Assembly: GCA_001768235.1 (NCBI GenBank)
Contig: MENK01000024.1
Location: 246,919-310,918 of the forward strand
Direction: 5' to 3'
Origin: Bacteroidetes bacterium GWB2_32_14
GTDB taxonomy: Bacteria > Bacteroidota > Bacteroidia > Bacteroidales > UBA12077
Length of the DNA: 64,000 nt
Position numbers and translations under genes: made by a program. Below the pieces are notes generated by a model. It was not told the origin of the DNA and searched no databases. It saw nothing but the letters and a program-made list of their open reading frames with translations. Below, piece by piece: positions 48,967 through 61,100 of the stretch (its first letter is position 1; every line of letters begins with the position of its first letter).

Positions 48967-49515
48967 ATAGCAGTACCAAAAATTATTAAAAGGGAGCAGG
49001 CGGCGCATCGCATCAATGAATTTATTCGCGTAAAAGCCGTTCGTTTAGTAGGGGATAATATTGAAAACCCCGATATTTATTCAATACAAGATGCCTTAAA
49101 ACTGGCAGAAGAATTAGAACTCGATTTGGTTGAAATTTCACCAAATGCTGATCCCCCTGTTTGTAAAATTGTTGATTACCAGAAGTTTCTTTATCAACAA
49201 AAAAAGAAACAAAAAGAAATTAAATCGAAAGCTGTAAAAGTGGTTCTTAAAGAAATTCGTTTTGGGCCACAAACAGATGAACATGATTATAACTTTAAAC
49301 TTAAACATGCTCAAAAATTTCTTGAAGATGGAGCTAAAGTAAAAGCTTTTGTATTCTTTAAAGGACGATCAATCCTGTTTAAAGAACAAGGCGAGATTTT
49401 ACTTCTCAGATTAGCCCAGGATCTTGAAGAATATGGAAAAGTAGAACAACTGCCTCGGTTAGAAGGTAAACGAATGATAATTTTTATTGCACCAAAAGCA
49501 GTAAAAAAGAAATAG
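48967..49515 (+). CDS. infC: Translation initiation factor IF-3, apparent AUA start
   Basis: Frame gives (I)[69 protein letters not shown]-like GGGAGG at 48953-48958; no ATG/GTG/TTG before 49126. Confidence 0.93.
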   Translation: MAVPKIIKREQAAHRINEFIRVKAVRLVGDNIENPDIYSIQDALKLAEELELDLVEISPNADPPVCKIVDYQKFLYQQKKKQKEIKSKAVKVVLKEIRFGPQTDEHDYNFKLKHAQKFLEDGAKVKAFVFFKGRSILFKEQGEILLLRLAQDLEEYGKVEQLPRLEGKRMIIFIAPKAVKKK

Positions 49516-49542
49516 TAAACATTAAATTAAATTTTTAGAAAA

Positions 49543-49740
49543 ATGCCAAAGATGAAGACAAATTCGGGAGCTAAAAAAAGATTTAGCTTAACCGGATCAG
49601 GGAAGATTAAAAGAAAGCATGCTTTCAAAAGTCACATCTTAACCAAGAAATCAAACAAAAGAAAAAGAAACCTTGGTTATTTCGGACAAGTTGATAAAAC
49701 TGACGAGAAAAATGTGAAACTTTTATTAGCAATGAAATAG
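49543..49740 (+). CDS. rpmI: 50S ribosomal protein L35
   Basis: [36 protein letters not shown]. Confidence 0.97.
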   Translation: MPKMKTNSGAKKRFSLTGSGKIKRKHAFKSHILTKKSNKRKRNLGYFGQVDKTDEKNVKLLLAMK

Positions 49741-49840
49741 TATTTTAATCACAATTTATTATTAGTATTTAACCAGAGTGAATTAGCAGGAAAAAGTGCC
49801 GAAAAAGAGCGGCCGCTAACCATTCAAAAAACAAAAAATT

Positions 49841-50188
49841 ATGCCAAGATCAGTAAATTCAGTTGCTTCAAGAGCACGAAGAAAAAAAGTTTTAAAGTTA
49901 ACCAGAGGTTACTTTGGAGCAAGAAAAAATGTATGGACTGTTGCAGTGAATGCCTTCGAAAAAGGTATGGTATATGCTTTCAGAGACAGACGTACCAAAA
50001 AGAGAAATTTCAGGGCCCTTTGGATTCAGAGAATTAATGCTGGTGTTAGAGAACATGGTTTATCATACTCGGAGTTCATAGGCAAACTAAACAAAAAAGG
50101 TGTTGCTTTAAACAGAAAAGTACTTGCCGATTTAGCTATGAATCATCCAAAAGCTTTTGCCGAAGTTGTTAAAACAGTGAATAAATAA
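49841..50188 (+). CDS. rplT: 50S ribosomal protein L20
   Basis: [35 protein letters not shown]. Confidence 0.98.
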   Translation: MPRSVNSVASRARRKKVLKLTRGYFGARKNVWTVAVNAFEKGMVYAFRDRRTKKRNFRALWIQRINAGVREHGLSYSEFIGKLNKKGVALNRKVLADLAMNHPKAFAEVVKTVNK

Positions 50189-50214
50189 ACGATTCAAATA
50201 ATATATGCATTTGA

Positions 50215-50241
50215 GGGAAGTAATTATGCTTCCCTTTTTTT
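50215..50241 (+). terminator. Intrinsic terminator after rplT
   Basis: GGGAAG-TAATTATG-CTTCCC followed by a T-run. Confidence 0.8.
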
Positions 50242-50365
50242 ATATTTACGCTTTCATTTTAGGTGCATAAAATGCCTAAATTTGTAAAATATTTAACATT
50301 AATTAAGAATCTTTTACAATACTTTCAGAGAATCTTTTATACTTTGCACAAATATTATTATACAA

Positions 50366-51082
50366 ATGAAAATTGCAATTATAGGTTATGGTAAAATGGG
50401 AAAAGAGATAGAGAAACTTGCTCTTGAGCGTGGCCATTCTATAGGTATAATTATTGATAAAGATGATTTGAACAAACTTTCTCCTGAAAATCTTGAAAAT
50501 ATTGATGTCGCGATAGAATTTACAACTCCCGATAGTGCTTATCAAAATATAATTAAATGTTTTAACACAAACATACCTGTTGTTTGTGGAACTACCGGTT
50601 GGACTAATAAATTAAATGACGTGATTGATATATGTGAAAAACAAGGGAAAACATTTTTTTACGCGCCAAACTACAGCCTGGGAGTAAATATTTTCTTTAA
50701 ACTGAATACTTTTCTTGCCAGCATAATAAATAATTACCCGGCCTACGATGTTCGCGTAGAAGAAACACATCATACACAAAAACTCGATGCCCCGAGCGGA
50801 ACAGCAATTACAATTGCTGATGGTATATTGAAAAATATGGATAGAAAATCGAAATGGGTTAAAGAAAAAGCTGAACATAAAGACGACCTGGTAATCAAAT
50901 CATTTCGCGAAGGGAATGTTCCGGGAAATCACAAGGTAATTTACGAATCATCGCTCGATAAAATTCAAATCGAGCATGATGCAAAAAACAGGCAGGGCCT
51001 TGCTTTTGGAGCCGTGCTTGCTGCAGAATACATACTGGGGAAAACAGGTTATTTTACTATGAACGATCTTTTAAAAATATAA
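50366..51082 (+). CDS. dapB: 4-hydroxy-tetrahydrodipicolinate reductase
   Basis: IAIIGYGKMGKEIE; FTTPDSAYQN; VCGTTGW; APNYSLGVN; EETHHTQKLDAPSGTA. Confidence 0.96.
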   Translation: MKIAIIGYGKMGKEIEKLALERGHSIGIIIDKDDLNKLSPENLENIDVAIEFTTPDSAYQNIIKCFNTNIPVVCGTTGWTNKLNDVIDICEKQGKTFFYAPNYSLGVNIFFKLNTFLASIINNYPAYDVRVEETHHTQKLDAPSGTAITIADGILKNMDRKSKWVKEKAEHKDDLVIKSFREGNVPGNHKVIYESSLDKIQIEHDAKNRQGLAFGAVLAAEYILGKTGYFTMNDLLKI

Positions 51083-51099
51083 TAACAAATACATTTGCA

Positions 51100-52509
51100 A
51101 TGACACTAAAAGAAATCCTAAAACACAAGTATTTTAAATTCTCATTAACTGTAATTATTTATATTCTTTGGGTAATTTGGTTAAGAAACCTGTGGTTTTT
51201 ATTCGGTTTACTTGTAATAATTGATATGCATATTACAAAATATGTAAACTGGACATTCTGGAAAAAACGTGATGAACCTAAAAAGAAAAATGCACTTATT
51301 GAATGGATTGATGCATTGATTTTTGCAGTTATTGCAGCTACTTTAATCCGGATGTTTTTTATTGAGGCCTATACCATTCCGACATCTTCAATGGAAAAAA
51401 CCTTACTTGTTGGCGATTATTTATTTGTAAGCAAAGTAAGCTATGGCCCCAAAATGCCAAATACACCCGTTTCTTTTCCATTTGCACATCATACTTTGCC
51501 ATTAACAAAAAGTACGAAATCATATGTTGAATGGATTAAACGTCCATATAAACGTATAGCCGGTTTTGGCGATATTAAACGTAACGACATTGTTGTTTTT
51601 AATTTCCCGGCAGGAGATACTGTTGTTCTCGAAATGCAGGAAAAAGATTATTACGGCATTGTTCGTGAAAACGCTTACGAATACATGCGTCGCGATATTC
51701 AAATGGGGAATCCCATAAAATCATTTGATGAGTATGTTGCGATCATGCGTAAACTGGTATGGGAAAAATACAATATCGTTGTTCGTCCTGTTGATAAACG
51801 CGAAAATTATATCAAGCGTTGTGTTGCTATACCTGGTGATACCTTAAAAATCGTTCACGGGCAGGTTTATGTAAATAGCAAGATGCAGCCCCATTTTGAA
51901 AAAATGCAGTACGATTATTTCGTGAATACCAACGGCAAGGAAATAAATTCAAAACATTTTGAAAAACTGGATATTGCTGTTGATGATCGCCGTTATATTG
52001 CATCAAGTTCATTATACGAACTCCCCTTGACAAAGGAAAATGTAGAAAATCTTAAAAACTTTCCCGCGGTAACAAGTATTACAAAGTACGAAAATACAAA
52101 TACAAACATGTCGGGAATTTCAATTTTCCCTTTTAGCCCCGAGTATTCTTGGAATGAAGATAATTTTGGCCCATTGTATGTGCCGGAAAAGGGAGCTACC
52201 GTTCTGCTTAATTTAACAAATTTGCCTTTATACAGCAGGATAATTGAAACATACGAACACAACAAATTAACTGTTATCGACGATAAGATTTTTATTAATG
52301 ATAAAGAAGCTAATTCATATACTTTTAAAATGGATTATTATTTCATGATGGGCGATAACAGGCACAATTCAGCTGATTCACGTTATTGGGGATTTGTTCC
52401 TGAAGATCATGTGGTTGGTAAAGCTGTATTTATCTGGCTATCGCTCGACAAAGACAAACAGTTTCTGAATAAGATTCGCTGGAACAGGATGTTTTCACTT
52501 ATACATTAA
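51100..52509 (+). CDS. lepB: Signal peptidase I
   Basis: EAYTIPTSSMEKTLLVGDYLFVSK (Ser) and YIKRCVAIPGDT (Lys) catalytic boxes; MGDNRHNSADSRYWGFVP. Confidence 0.95.
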   Translation: MTLKEILKHKYFKFSLTVIIYILWVIWLRNLWFLFGLLVIIDMHITKYVNWTFWKKRDEPKKKNALIEWIDALIFAVIAATLIRMFFIEAYTIPTSSMEKTLLVGDYLFVSKVSYGPKMPNTPVSFPFAHHTLPLTKSTKSYVEWIKRPYKRIAGFGDIKRNDIVVFNFPAGDTVVLEMQEKDYYGIVRENAYEYMRRDIQMGNPIKSFDEYVAIMRKLVWEKYNIVVRPVDKRENYIKRCVAIPGDTLKIVHGQVYVNSKMQPHFEKMQYDYFVNTNGKEINSKHFEKLDIAVDDRRYIASSSLYELPLTKENVENLKNFPAVTSITKYENTNTNMSGISIFPFSPEYSWNEDNFGPLYVPEKGATVLLNLTNLPLYSRIIETYEHNKLTVIDDKIFINDKEANSYTFKMDYYFMMGDNRHNSADSRYWGFVPEDHVVGKAVFIWLSLDKDKQFLNKIRWNRMFSLIH

Positions 52510-52526
52510 AAATAAATAAATCAGGA

Positions 52527-52562
52527 AAAATACATCAGCCAAAAATGACTGGTGTATTTTTT
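52527..52562 (+). terminator. Putative intrinsic terminator between the two signal peptidase genes
   Basis: AAAATACATCAG / CTGGTGTATTTT stem (one G-U) followed by T's. Confidence 0.6.
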
Positions 52563-52576
52563 ATTTAAAAAGATTA

Positions 52577-53665
52577 TTGCAATTGACTGGAAAAGGAAAA
52601 TTAACAAAGAAAAAAACTTCCGGCAGGAAAGGAAAGAAAAAAAACAACCCTGGAAATTGGTTCCTGGCAATATTAATTGCTTTTATAATTCTTTTAATTA
52701 TAAAAGCAATTGTTGCTGAACCGTATATTGTCCGATCAACAAATATGGGACAAACTGTTATTCCCGGCGAGTTAATTCTGATTAATAAAACCGGTTATGG
52801 AGCGCGTTTACCCGGTACTTTGCTTAGTATTCCTTTTTTTGGTTTGAATTATTATTCCACTTTAATTGAACTTCCTTATTTCAGATTAGCAGGTTCTGAT
52901 AAAATCAACCGTTTTGAAATAGTGTTGTTTAATTTACCTTACCAGAAAGAAAAACCAGTTGATAAGCGAACACAAAAGATTTCACGAATTATAGGTATGC
53001 CAGGTGATACTCTTGAGATTGTAAATTCAAAAATTAAAATCAACGACTTATATACCGATATTCCTGAAGATAAATTGTATTTCGGCTATACCGTTATTTC
53101 TGCAAATCCTGAAAAAATGAGTGGGATATTCGATAAATATGATATAAACGAAGGTTCTATGAATGAAAAAGAACAATACATTATATCAACATCAATAAGT
53201 AATTATGAAAACCTTAAAAACGAGAAGGATGTAAGGAAGATTTATAGAACGGATATTTCCGCGTATAATGAGAATCTTGTTTTTCCTGGTGAAAAATCAT
53301 ATCATTGGAGCATGAATAGTTTTGGCCCATTGGTAGTTCCGGGAAAAAACAGGAGCGTTTTTCTGACTAAAAACAATATTGCCGTTTATAAAGATATAAT
53401 TGAAAATTTTGAGAATTGTAATTTGAAAATTACTTCATCATCAATAAGTATTAATGGGAAAAAGGTCAGCGAATATACGTTTAAATACAACTACTATTTT
53501 GTTTTAGACGATAACAGGGAAAATGCAAATGACTCCAGGTATTGGGGTTTCTTGCCTGAAAACTGTATTATTGGAAGATGCTCAACTGTTTTGTATTCTA
53601 TTGATAAATCAAAAAAAGATATTCATAAAATTCAATTATCAAGGTTTTTTAAAAGAATTGAATAA
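52577..53665 (+). CDS. Signal peptidase I-like paralogue with both catalytic residues substituted
   Basis: VRSTNMGQTV where lepB has IPTSSMEKTL; KISRIIGMPGDT where lepB has YIKRCVAIPGDT; retains DDNRENANDSRYWGFLP. Start likely a non-ATG (TTG) codon. Confidence 0.9.
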   Translation: MQLTGKGKLTKKKTSGRKGKKKNNPGNWFLAILIAFIILLIIKAIVAEPYIVRSTNMGQTVIPGELILINKTGYGARLPGTLLSIPFFGLNYYSTLIELPYFRLAGSDKINRFEIVLFNLPYQKEKPVDKRTQKISRIIGMPGDTLEIVNSKIKINDLYTDIPEDKLYFGYTVISANPEKMSGIFDKYDINEGSMNEKEQYIISTSISNYENLKNEKDVRKIYRTDISAYNENLVFPGEKSYHWSMNSFGPLVVPGKNRSVFLTKNNIAVYKDIIENFENCNLKITSSSISINGKKVSEYTFKYNYYFVLDDNRENANDSRYWGFLPENCIIGRCSTVLYSIDKSKKDIHKIQLSRFFKRIE

Positions 53666-54297
53666 TGAACACTAAAATTATACTTTCAACAGCATACCTG
53701 GCCCCGGTTCAGTATTATTCAAAACTTATTTCATATGATGAAATATGGGTTGAAGCACACGAAAATTTTATAAAACAGACATATCGTAACCGGTGTACAA
53801 TATATGGAGCAAACGGGGCTTTATCACTTTCTGTTCCAATAAAAAAAACAGCTGCAAAAATTAAGATTAACGAAGTATATATTGATTATGCAACCAACTG
53901 GCAAAAACTACACTGGAAATCAATAGAATCAGCATACAGATCATCCCCGTTTTTTGAATTTTATGCAGATGAGCTTTTTCCTTTTTATAAAAGAAAATAC
54001 GATTTACTAATAGATTATAACCACGAATTACAGAATACTATATTGAGTATTTTGAATGTAGATGTTTTATTTAAAGAAACTACGGATTTTAACCTGAACT
54101 ATAACCGCGAATATGATGATTTTCGATATTCGATACATCCCAAAAAAGATTTGGGTGATTCGAATTTCCACCCAATTGAATATATCCAGGTTTTTAAACC
54201 GAAATATGGGTTTATCCAAAACCTCAGTATTATAGATTTGATATTTAATTCAGGGAATGATGCTTTATCTGTACTCCGAAAATCTTTTCAAATATAA
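53665..54297 (+). CDS. WbqC-family protein
   Basis: LSTAYLAPVQYYSKLISYDEIWVEAHENFIKQTYRNRCTIYGANGALSLSVPI...NWQKLHWKSIESAYRSSPFFEFY. Confidence 0.9.
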   Translation: MNTKIILSTAYLAPVQYYSKLISYDEIWVEAHENFIKQTYRNRCTIYGANGALSLSVPIKKTAAKIKINEVYIDYATNWQKLHWKSIESAYRSSPFFEFYADELFPFYKRKYDLLIDYNHELQNTILSILNVDVLFKETTDFNLNYNREYDDFRYSIHPKKDLGDSNFHPIEYIQVFKPKYGFIQNLSIIDLIFNSGNDALSVLRKSFQI

Positions 54298-54390
54298 ATT
54301 TCTTAATATCTTTTTAAAACTTTATAAATCAATTGTTTTGATATTTAAAAAATTCTATTAAATTTGATATAGATTTATAAATGAAAAGAG

Positions 54391-54765
54391 ATGCAAAACT
54401 TATTTATTGATGGTACAGATACAACTCCTGCTATTAATTTTTATACTAATGGCAAATTATTAATAAAAGGCAGATCATTGCCCGAAGACGTTCATAAGTT
54501 TTACGAACCAGTATTTTTTTGGATCAAAGAACTGGAAGCAGAAAATGTCCATATTGAACTTAAAATGGAATACATCAATACATCATCAACAAAGAAAATC
54601 CTAAATCTTCTGATTGAGCTTGAAGGAAGTCCCAAAATAAAAAATATTGATATACACTGGTATTATGAGTATGATGACCTGGATATGATGGAATTGGGAG
54701 AATTATTCGAGTCTAACCTTAAACGATCTGATTTTCAACTAATTGAAGCCGTAGATATTTTTTAA
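54391..54765 (+). CDS. SiaC-family (DUF1987) protein
   Basis: TPAINFYTNGKLLIKGRSLPEDVHKFYEPVFFWI...YINTSSTKKILNLL. Confidence 0.85.
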   Translation: MQNLFIDGTDTTPAINFYTNGKLLIKGRSLPEDVHKFYEPVFFWIKELEAENVHIELKMEYINTSSTKKILNLLIELEGSPKIKNIDIHWYYEYDDLDMMELGELFESNLKRSDFQLIEAVDIF

Positions 54766-55127
54766 ATAATATATTATTAATACTCAGATATTTACCGTCA
54801 AATCGATGGTTTTTTTATCGTTTATTGATAAAACATGTTATTAAACATACAATTGAGTGTAACCCTGTTTTGTAATGAATTCAATATGTACAGTAAGTTG
54901 CGTGTTTTAAATGAAACAGTATCTGTAAATGCAATCAAAAAAAGAATTGAAGTTTTATTTAAAGTATTAAATTTACTTTTTATATAACAAATAATGAGAA
55001 AGTTATTGAAAATGAATTGTATTTATTACCCGGGTATTTATCGAAAATGTTAACCAAAGGCATAACAAAAAATTTAGATATGGATATGCCCGATGGCAAA
55101 TGGTATTAGATTTAAGAAAAGTTTAAA

Positions 55128-58100
55128 ATGTATTATATGAAGCAGCTGTTACTCCCTTTTTTATTATTGTTTGCATTAAATGTTTCCTCTCAGGAAGGTA
55201 CAAAACAATTTATGCCCAATTCAGAAGAATCTGAAAGATTATGGCTTGAGTTTTACACGTTCGACGGAAATGATTTTGGTACTTATGATTGCGATACAAA
55301 CGAACGAATTAACATTTATCTTAGAAATGGCGAAAAAATGCATTTTGGAATGAAAATGCAAACAGCAAGTAATTACGGGGGAGATGTTTTAACCGATGAT
55401 GATTTGGTAACTTTTCGTGTAAAAGATCCTGATGGTATTATTGTTTATTCGGAAAGCTGGATGAGAACTTCGGGAAACGGATATATTGATACGTACGAAC
55501 AGGCTGTTAAAGGGCCCAATGATGTAATTTTAAATGGTACTACAATTAGCGGGGGCTACGATCCATTAATAATCAATGCAACTAAAGATGGCAATTATTA
55601 TATTGAATTTGAAACGTGGAGGTACAATAAGTGGGGTGACAGAGTTATTAATCCGGGCAGGCGTTTTGCACTCCAATATTTCGATGTAACAGTTACTGAT
55701 GGTTCTTATAATGTAATTACAAATCCCGGCGAACCAAATAAGTCGGCTGGCAGGTTATGGTCGTACGGTTGGTCATTTACAAATACTGCATTTTCTGATC
55801 AGTATCGTGTCAATGCGCATTTTTATGTATTTACATCCGATGAGTTTATTAATAAAGTAAACTTCCAAATGTATCCTTATTCTTTTGCTTTTGTTGTAAA
55901 TTCTTATGGAGTAACTACATTAACAGACGAGAGTAATTATATAAAAAGAACACAAAGTCAGGAAGGAGACCAAACCACTGACGATAATATTACTGAATAT
56001 AAGGTCTTTTTGAATGATCCAGATCGTACCGTTTGGCCAAATACAACACTCGTTCCACCAAAAGCAAAAGTATGGACTGAAGATACACTTTTTATGGACT
56101 ACAGTTACAATCGCGATCCCTTGTACCTGCCATTAGATCATAGTAGGGTTGTTATGGAAAAAAATATGCCATCATGTTTATATGATGATATTGCTATTTT
56201 TAAAATTGAAATAAACATTGATGGATTTACAGCAATTTTAATCGATATAGATAATGATGGCGAATATTCAATAGGTGGCAGCGACAGGGTTATCTATCGC
56301 AATATGAAAAAAGGCCTTAATTATGTTTTATGGAATTTTAAGAATGATGCTGGTGCCGAGGTTGCTGAAGGTGATTATAATGCTTCTGCAACTTTTTTAG
56401 GCCGTGGCCCGGCACATTTCCCTTTATACGACGTGGAACAAATGGATGGAGTCACAACTTCGTCTATTCGCCCGTTTATTAAACTGGAAACTACAATTTA
56501 TTGGGACGATACAGAGATTACTCTCTGGGGCGATCAGGACGGGGGCGACCTTATGGATGAAACTCAGCGAAAACAACTTGTCGTAGAAAATGATGTTCCC
56601 CGGATTTGGTCATATCACGAAGATTTAGCCGATGTAAATTATAACGGGAATAAAAATACCTTAAATACATGGTTCAATGCACTCGATTTAGGATATTCAT
56701 CTATTGGTTTACATGTTCAGGAAAGTGCTACTAAATGCGTTTATGGTTTAGCTCCGTGGGTTGGAGATATTTACATGGAAGGCCCCAAAAATATTGATAT
56801 TGAATTTGATACATTGGATTTTACGTACAAATTTTTTGATCCACGGGAATATTTATTATCAAGCATTCAAATACTTTCATTACCTGAAAATGGTACATTA
56901 AAACTTTCAACAGTTGATGTTGCGGTTAACCAGGTAATTTCTAAAGCTGATTTATCAAATTTAACTTATACTCCCGATGGTGATTGGTTTGGAAAAGACA
57001 GCTTGCAATGGAAAGCATTTAATGGAGAGTACTGGTCAAACAACCAGGAGAATATATATCTAATTATTAATACACCTCCCGTAATTTCTGATATTCCTGA
57101 CCAGACATTGTGTACAAATAATCAAACCGATTCAATTGATTTTACAATAAACGATGATGAAAACGATATCAATGAGATTGAAGTTACAGGTTTTTCCGCG
57201 GATCCAACATTTGTTCCAAATAGTAATATAGTAATTAGTGGAACAGGTACAAACAGGATAGTAACTGTAACACCAGTTGCCAATAAATCGGGGATGGCTA
57301 TTATATACATTATGGCCGACGATGGGCTTAGCCAGGTAATTGAAGAATTTACAGTATATGTTGGCCCGGATTTACAATTCTCAGGCGATACCAGTATTTG
57401 TGTTGGCGATCCTTTATTTCTTACAGCCCAGGAACCCGGTGCAACATCCTATTTATGGAAATATGAAGGTTCGGTTATTTCGAATTTGCAAACTGTGCAG
57501 CAAGCAGCAGGAAGTGTTAGTATAGGACAATGGTCGCTTACAATTGAAAAAGACGGATGTACATCAACCCGTTATTTTACAGTATCTGTTTCTCCATTAA
57601 CTACATTTACCGGAGATGTTGATGTGTGCGTTGGAGAAACACTTTCGTTAAGTGCTACTGAAGTGAATGCCAGTTATATTTGGAGAAAGGGAACAACTAC
57701 AGTATCTACTTCAAAAATATATACAATAACTACTGCAGCACTGACAAATGCCGCGACAAATTATTCTCTTTATGTTGATAAAGATGGTTGCACGAATACT
57801 TCCGATACATTTGCGATAACAGTAGAAGTGCTTCCAAATAATAGTCTTACTGTATCAGGCAATACTGTTGATCCTGAAGAAGATGGTACGATTACTGTTA
57901 ATAGTGCTCAAAACGATATTACTTACAATGTATATAATAGCGAAAATATTTTAGTTGCAGATAGCTTGGGTGCGGGAACTAATCTCGCGATTAATATTCC
58001 ACATGAATATTTATCTGTTGGTGATAATATTTTTCATGTAGGGGCTAATAATGGAAACTGTGAAGTAGATTTAACAGATACAGCGAAAATTATAGTTCGG

Positions 58101-61100
58101 ACACCCGGAATTATCGTATCAACAATAAGTGGAAATACTACTGAAGCATTAGGAACAGCAACATTTACAATTAGATTGAATACAGAACCTGATTCAAGTG
58201 TTACTATTGCACTAAGTTCAAGTGATCCAACTGAAGGTACAGTATTTCCTGCAAGTGTAACATTTACAGCATTAAATTATAATACAAACCAAACAATTAC
58301 TGTTACAGGGGTTAATGATTTTATTATTGACGGGGATATAAGTTATACTGTCAATACAGCAGCAGCAATAAGTACAGATATTAAATATAATGGATTGGAT
58401 GCAGCTGATGTTGATGTAATTAATACCGATAACGATGTTGCGGGAGTTACTGTTTCGCCAGCAAGTGAATTAATAACAACCGAAGCATTAGCTACAGCTA
58501 CATATACTTTGACGCTTGATTGTGAGCCGGTTTCTGATGTTACCATTGATATTAGCTCTAGTGATACCGGCGAAGGAACGATTTCCCCAGTTCAGGTTAT
58601 TTTTAGTTCTGCAAACTGGAACACTCCACAAACAGTAACAATAACAGGTGTTAATGATGATATTGACGATGATGATCAGTCCTATACGATTATTAATTCA
58701 AATACAAATAGTTCCGATACTCATTTTGATAATATAAATGTTACTGATGTTTCTGTAACAAATATCGATAATGATGATGCAGGAATTACTGTGTCACCTG
58801 TTTCCGGGTTAACAACAACCGAAGCAGGTGGAACCGGTATATTTACAATTGTTTTAAACACAGAACCTGCGGCAAATGTTACCATTGCGTTAAGTTCAAG
58901 TGATACCACCGAAGGTTCGGTTTCTCCATCAAGTATTACCTTTACTCCTGAAAATTGGGATATCCCACAAACAACTACTGTTACAGGTGTTAATGATGAC
59001 ATTGACGATGATGATCGGCCCTATACAATTTTTACTGCTCCGGCAACGAGTGATGATTTAAAATATAGCCTTGTAGATCCTGCAAATGTCTCAATTACAA
59101 ATACTGATAATGATATATCCGGGTTAACCATTTCAAAATCAGGTATAACAACAAGTGAAGCAGGTGGGGCAGAAAGTTTTACGATAAGATTGAATACTCA
59201 GCCAACAACATCAATAACAATAGAACTAATTTCAAGCGATACTGGCGAAGGAACGGTTACAACAGGGAGCTTTTTAACTTTTACAACCGCAAATTGGAAC
59301 ACCTCGCAAACAGTTACAATAACGGGTGTTGATGATTATATTGTTGATAGTGATGTACCCTATACAATTTCAGTTTCAATAAATTCAGGCGATAGCAAGT
59401 ATTCTTCTGCTTTAAATACATCAGTATCCGCATCCAATACCGATAATGATGTAGCAGGGGTTACAGTATCCCCCACATCAATTGGTACAAGCGAAGCATT
59501 AACAAGTGCTATCTTTAGTTTAGTTCTTACATCTCAGCCAACATCAGATGTAACAATTAGCCTTACAGGAGTTGATGCAACTGAAGGTACAATTGATAAA
59601 ACAAGTGTAATTTTTACATCAGTAAATTGGAATGCTGTACAGAATGTTACTGTGACTGGAGTAAACGACGATATTGCCGATGGAAATATTCCTTATACTA
59701 TTATTACAACAGCAACAAGTTTGTATGGATTATATAACGGGATAACCGTGGATGACATTTCGGTTACCAATGCCGATAACGATGTGCCTGGAATTACCGT
59801 ATCACCAACTACTCTTACTACTTCCGAAACAGGAAATAATACATTTACAATAGCTTTAAATACACAACCTGCAGCCGATGTAATAATTACTATTACTTCA
59901 CTCGATTTAACGGAAGGAACAGTTAGCCCGTCAGATATTACTTTTACAAATTCAGATTGGACTGCTAAAACAATTACAGTAACCGGAGTTAATGATGCTA
60001 TTGATGATGGCGATATTACTTACACAATTCAAACATCCAATACAGCTAGCACCGACGGAAACTATAATAACAAACCTGTTGATGATGTTTCAGTTACGAA
60101 TACAGATGATGATATTGCCGGAATAACCGTTTCGGCTATAAGCGGAAATACTACTGAAAGTGGAACAATGGCAACGTTTACTATTGTTCTTAATTCCGAA
60201 CCTGCTGCAAATGTAATTATTGATTTAAGTTCCGGTGATGCTTCAGAAGGAACAGTTTTACCGGCAAGTTTAACATTTACTTCTGCCAATTGGAATATTC
60301 CACAATCTGCGACAGTTGCAGGAGTCAATGATGATATTGACGATGGAGATATTGAATATACGATTATTACGGCTACTGCAAGCTCTACTGATGGAAAATA
60401 TAATATATTAAATCCTTCTGATGTAATTGTAACAAATACTGATGATGATACAGCTGATTTTATTGTTTTTCCAACGAGCGAATTAACTACAACCGAAGTT
60501 GGCGGAACAGCTACATTTACTGTAAGACTTGCCAGTCAGCCAACAGCCGATGTAATAATAACTTTAACATCGGGAAATACCGCAGAAGGTACAGTTTCAC
60601 CTTCAAGTCTTACTTTTACAAGTGCAAACTGGAACTCTGCACAAACAGTTACAGTTACAGGAGTTAATGATTTTGTGGATGATGGTAATATTTCATATAC
60701 AATTTTAACGAATGCAGCTTCGAGTGGTGATTCTAAGTATAACGGATTAAATGCTGCTGATGTTTCTGTTACAAACACAGATGATGATACAGCGGGTATT
60801 ACCCTTTCAGCAATTAGCGGGTTAACAACCACAGAAGCTGGTGGTACAGCAACATTTACTATTGTGCTAAATAGCAGGCCTACTACTGATGTTGTAATTG
60901 GATTCAGTTCAGGAAATACCGCAGAAGGTACAGTATTACCTACAAGTGTTACTTTTATTCCTTCAAGCTGGAATACTGCAAAAACAATTACTCTTACTGG
61001 AGTTGATGATCATATTGTTGATGGTTCAGTACCTTATATCGTTTCAATATCAATAAATACCGGAGATAGTAAATATAATTCATCAATGAATACAACTGTT

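Noticed and set aside
49795-49820. GCGGCCGC (NotI site) at 49810-49817 as a cloning or vector scar
   Set aside because: Sits in a continuous native rpmI-rplT intergenic region with no vector-like sequence around it.
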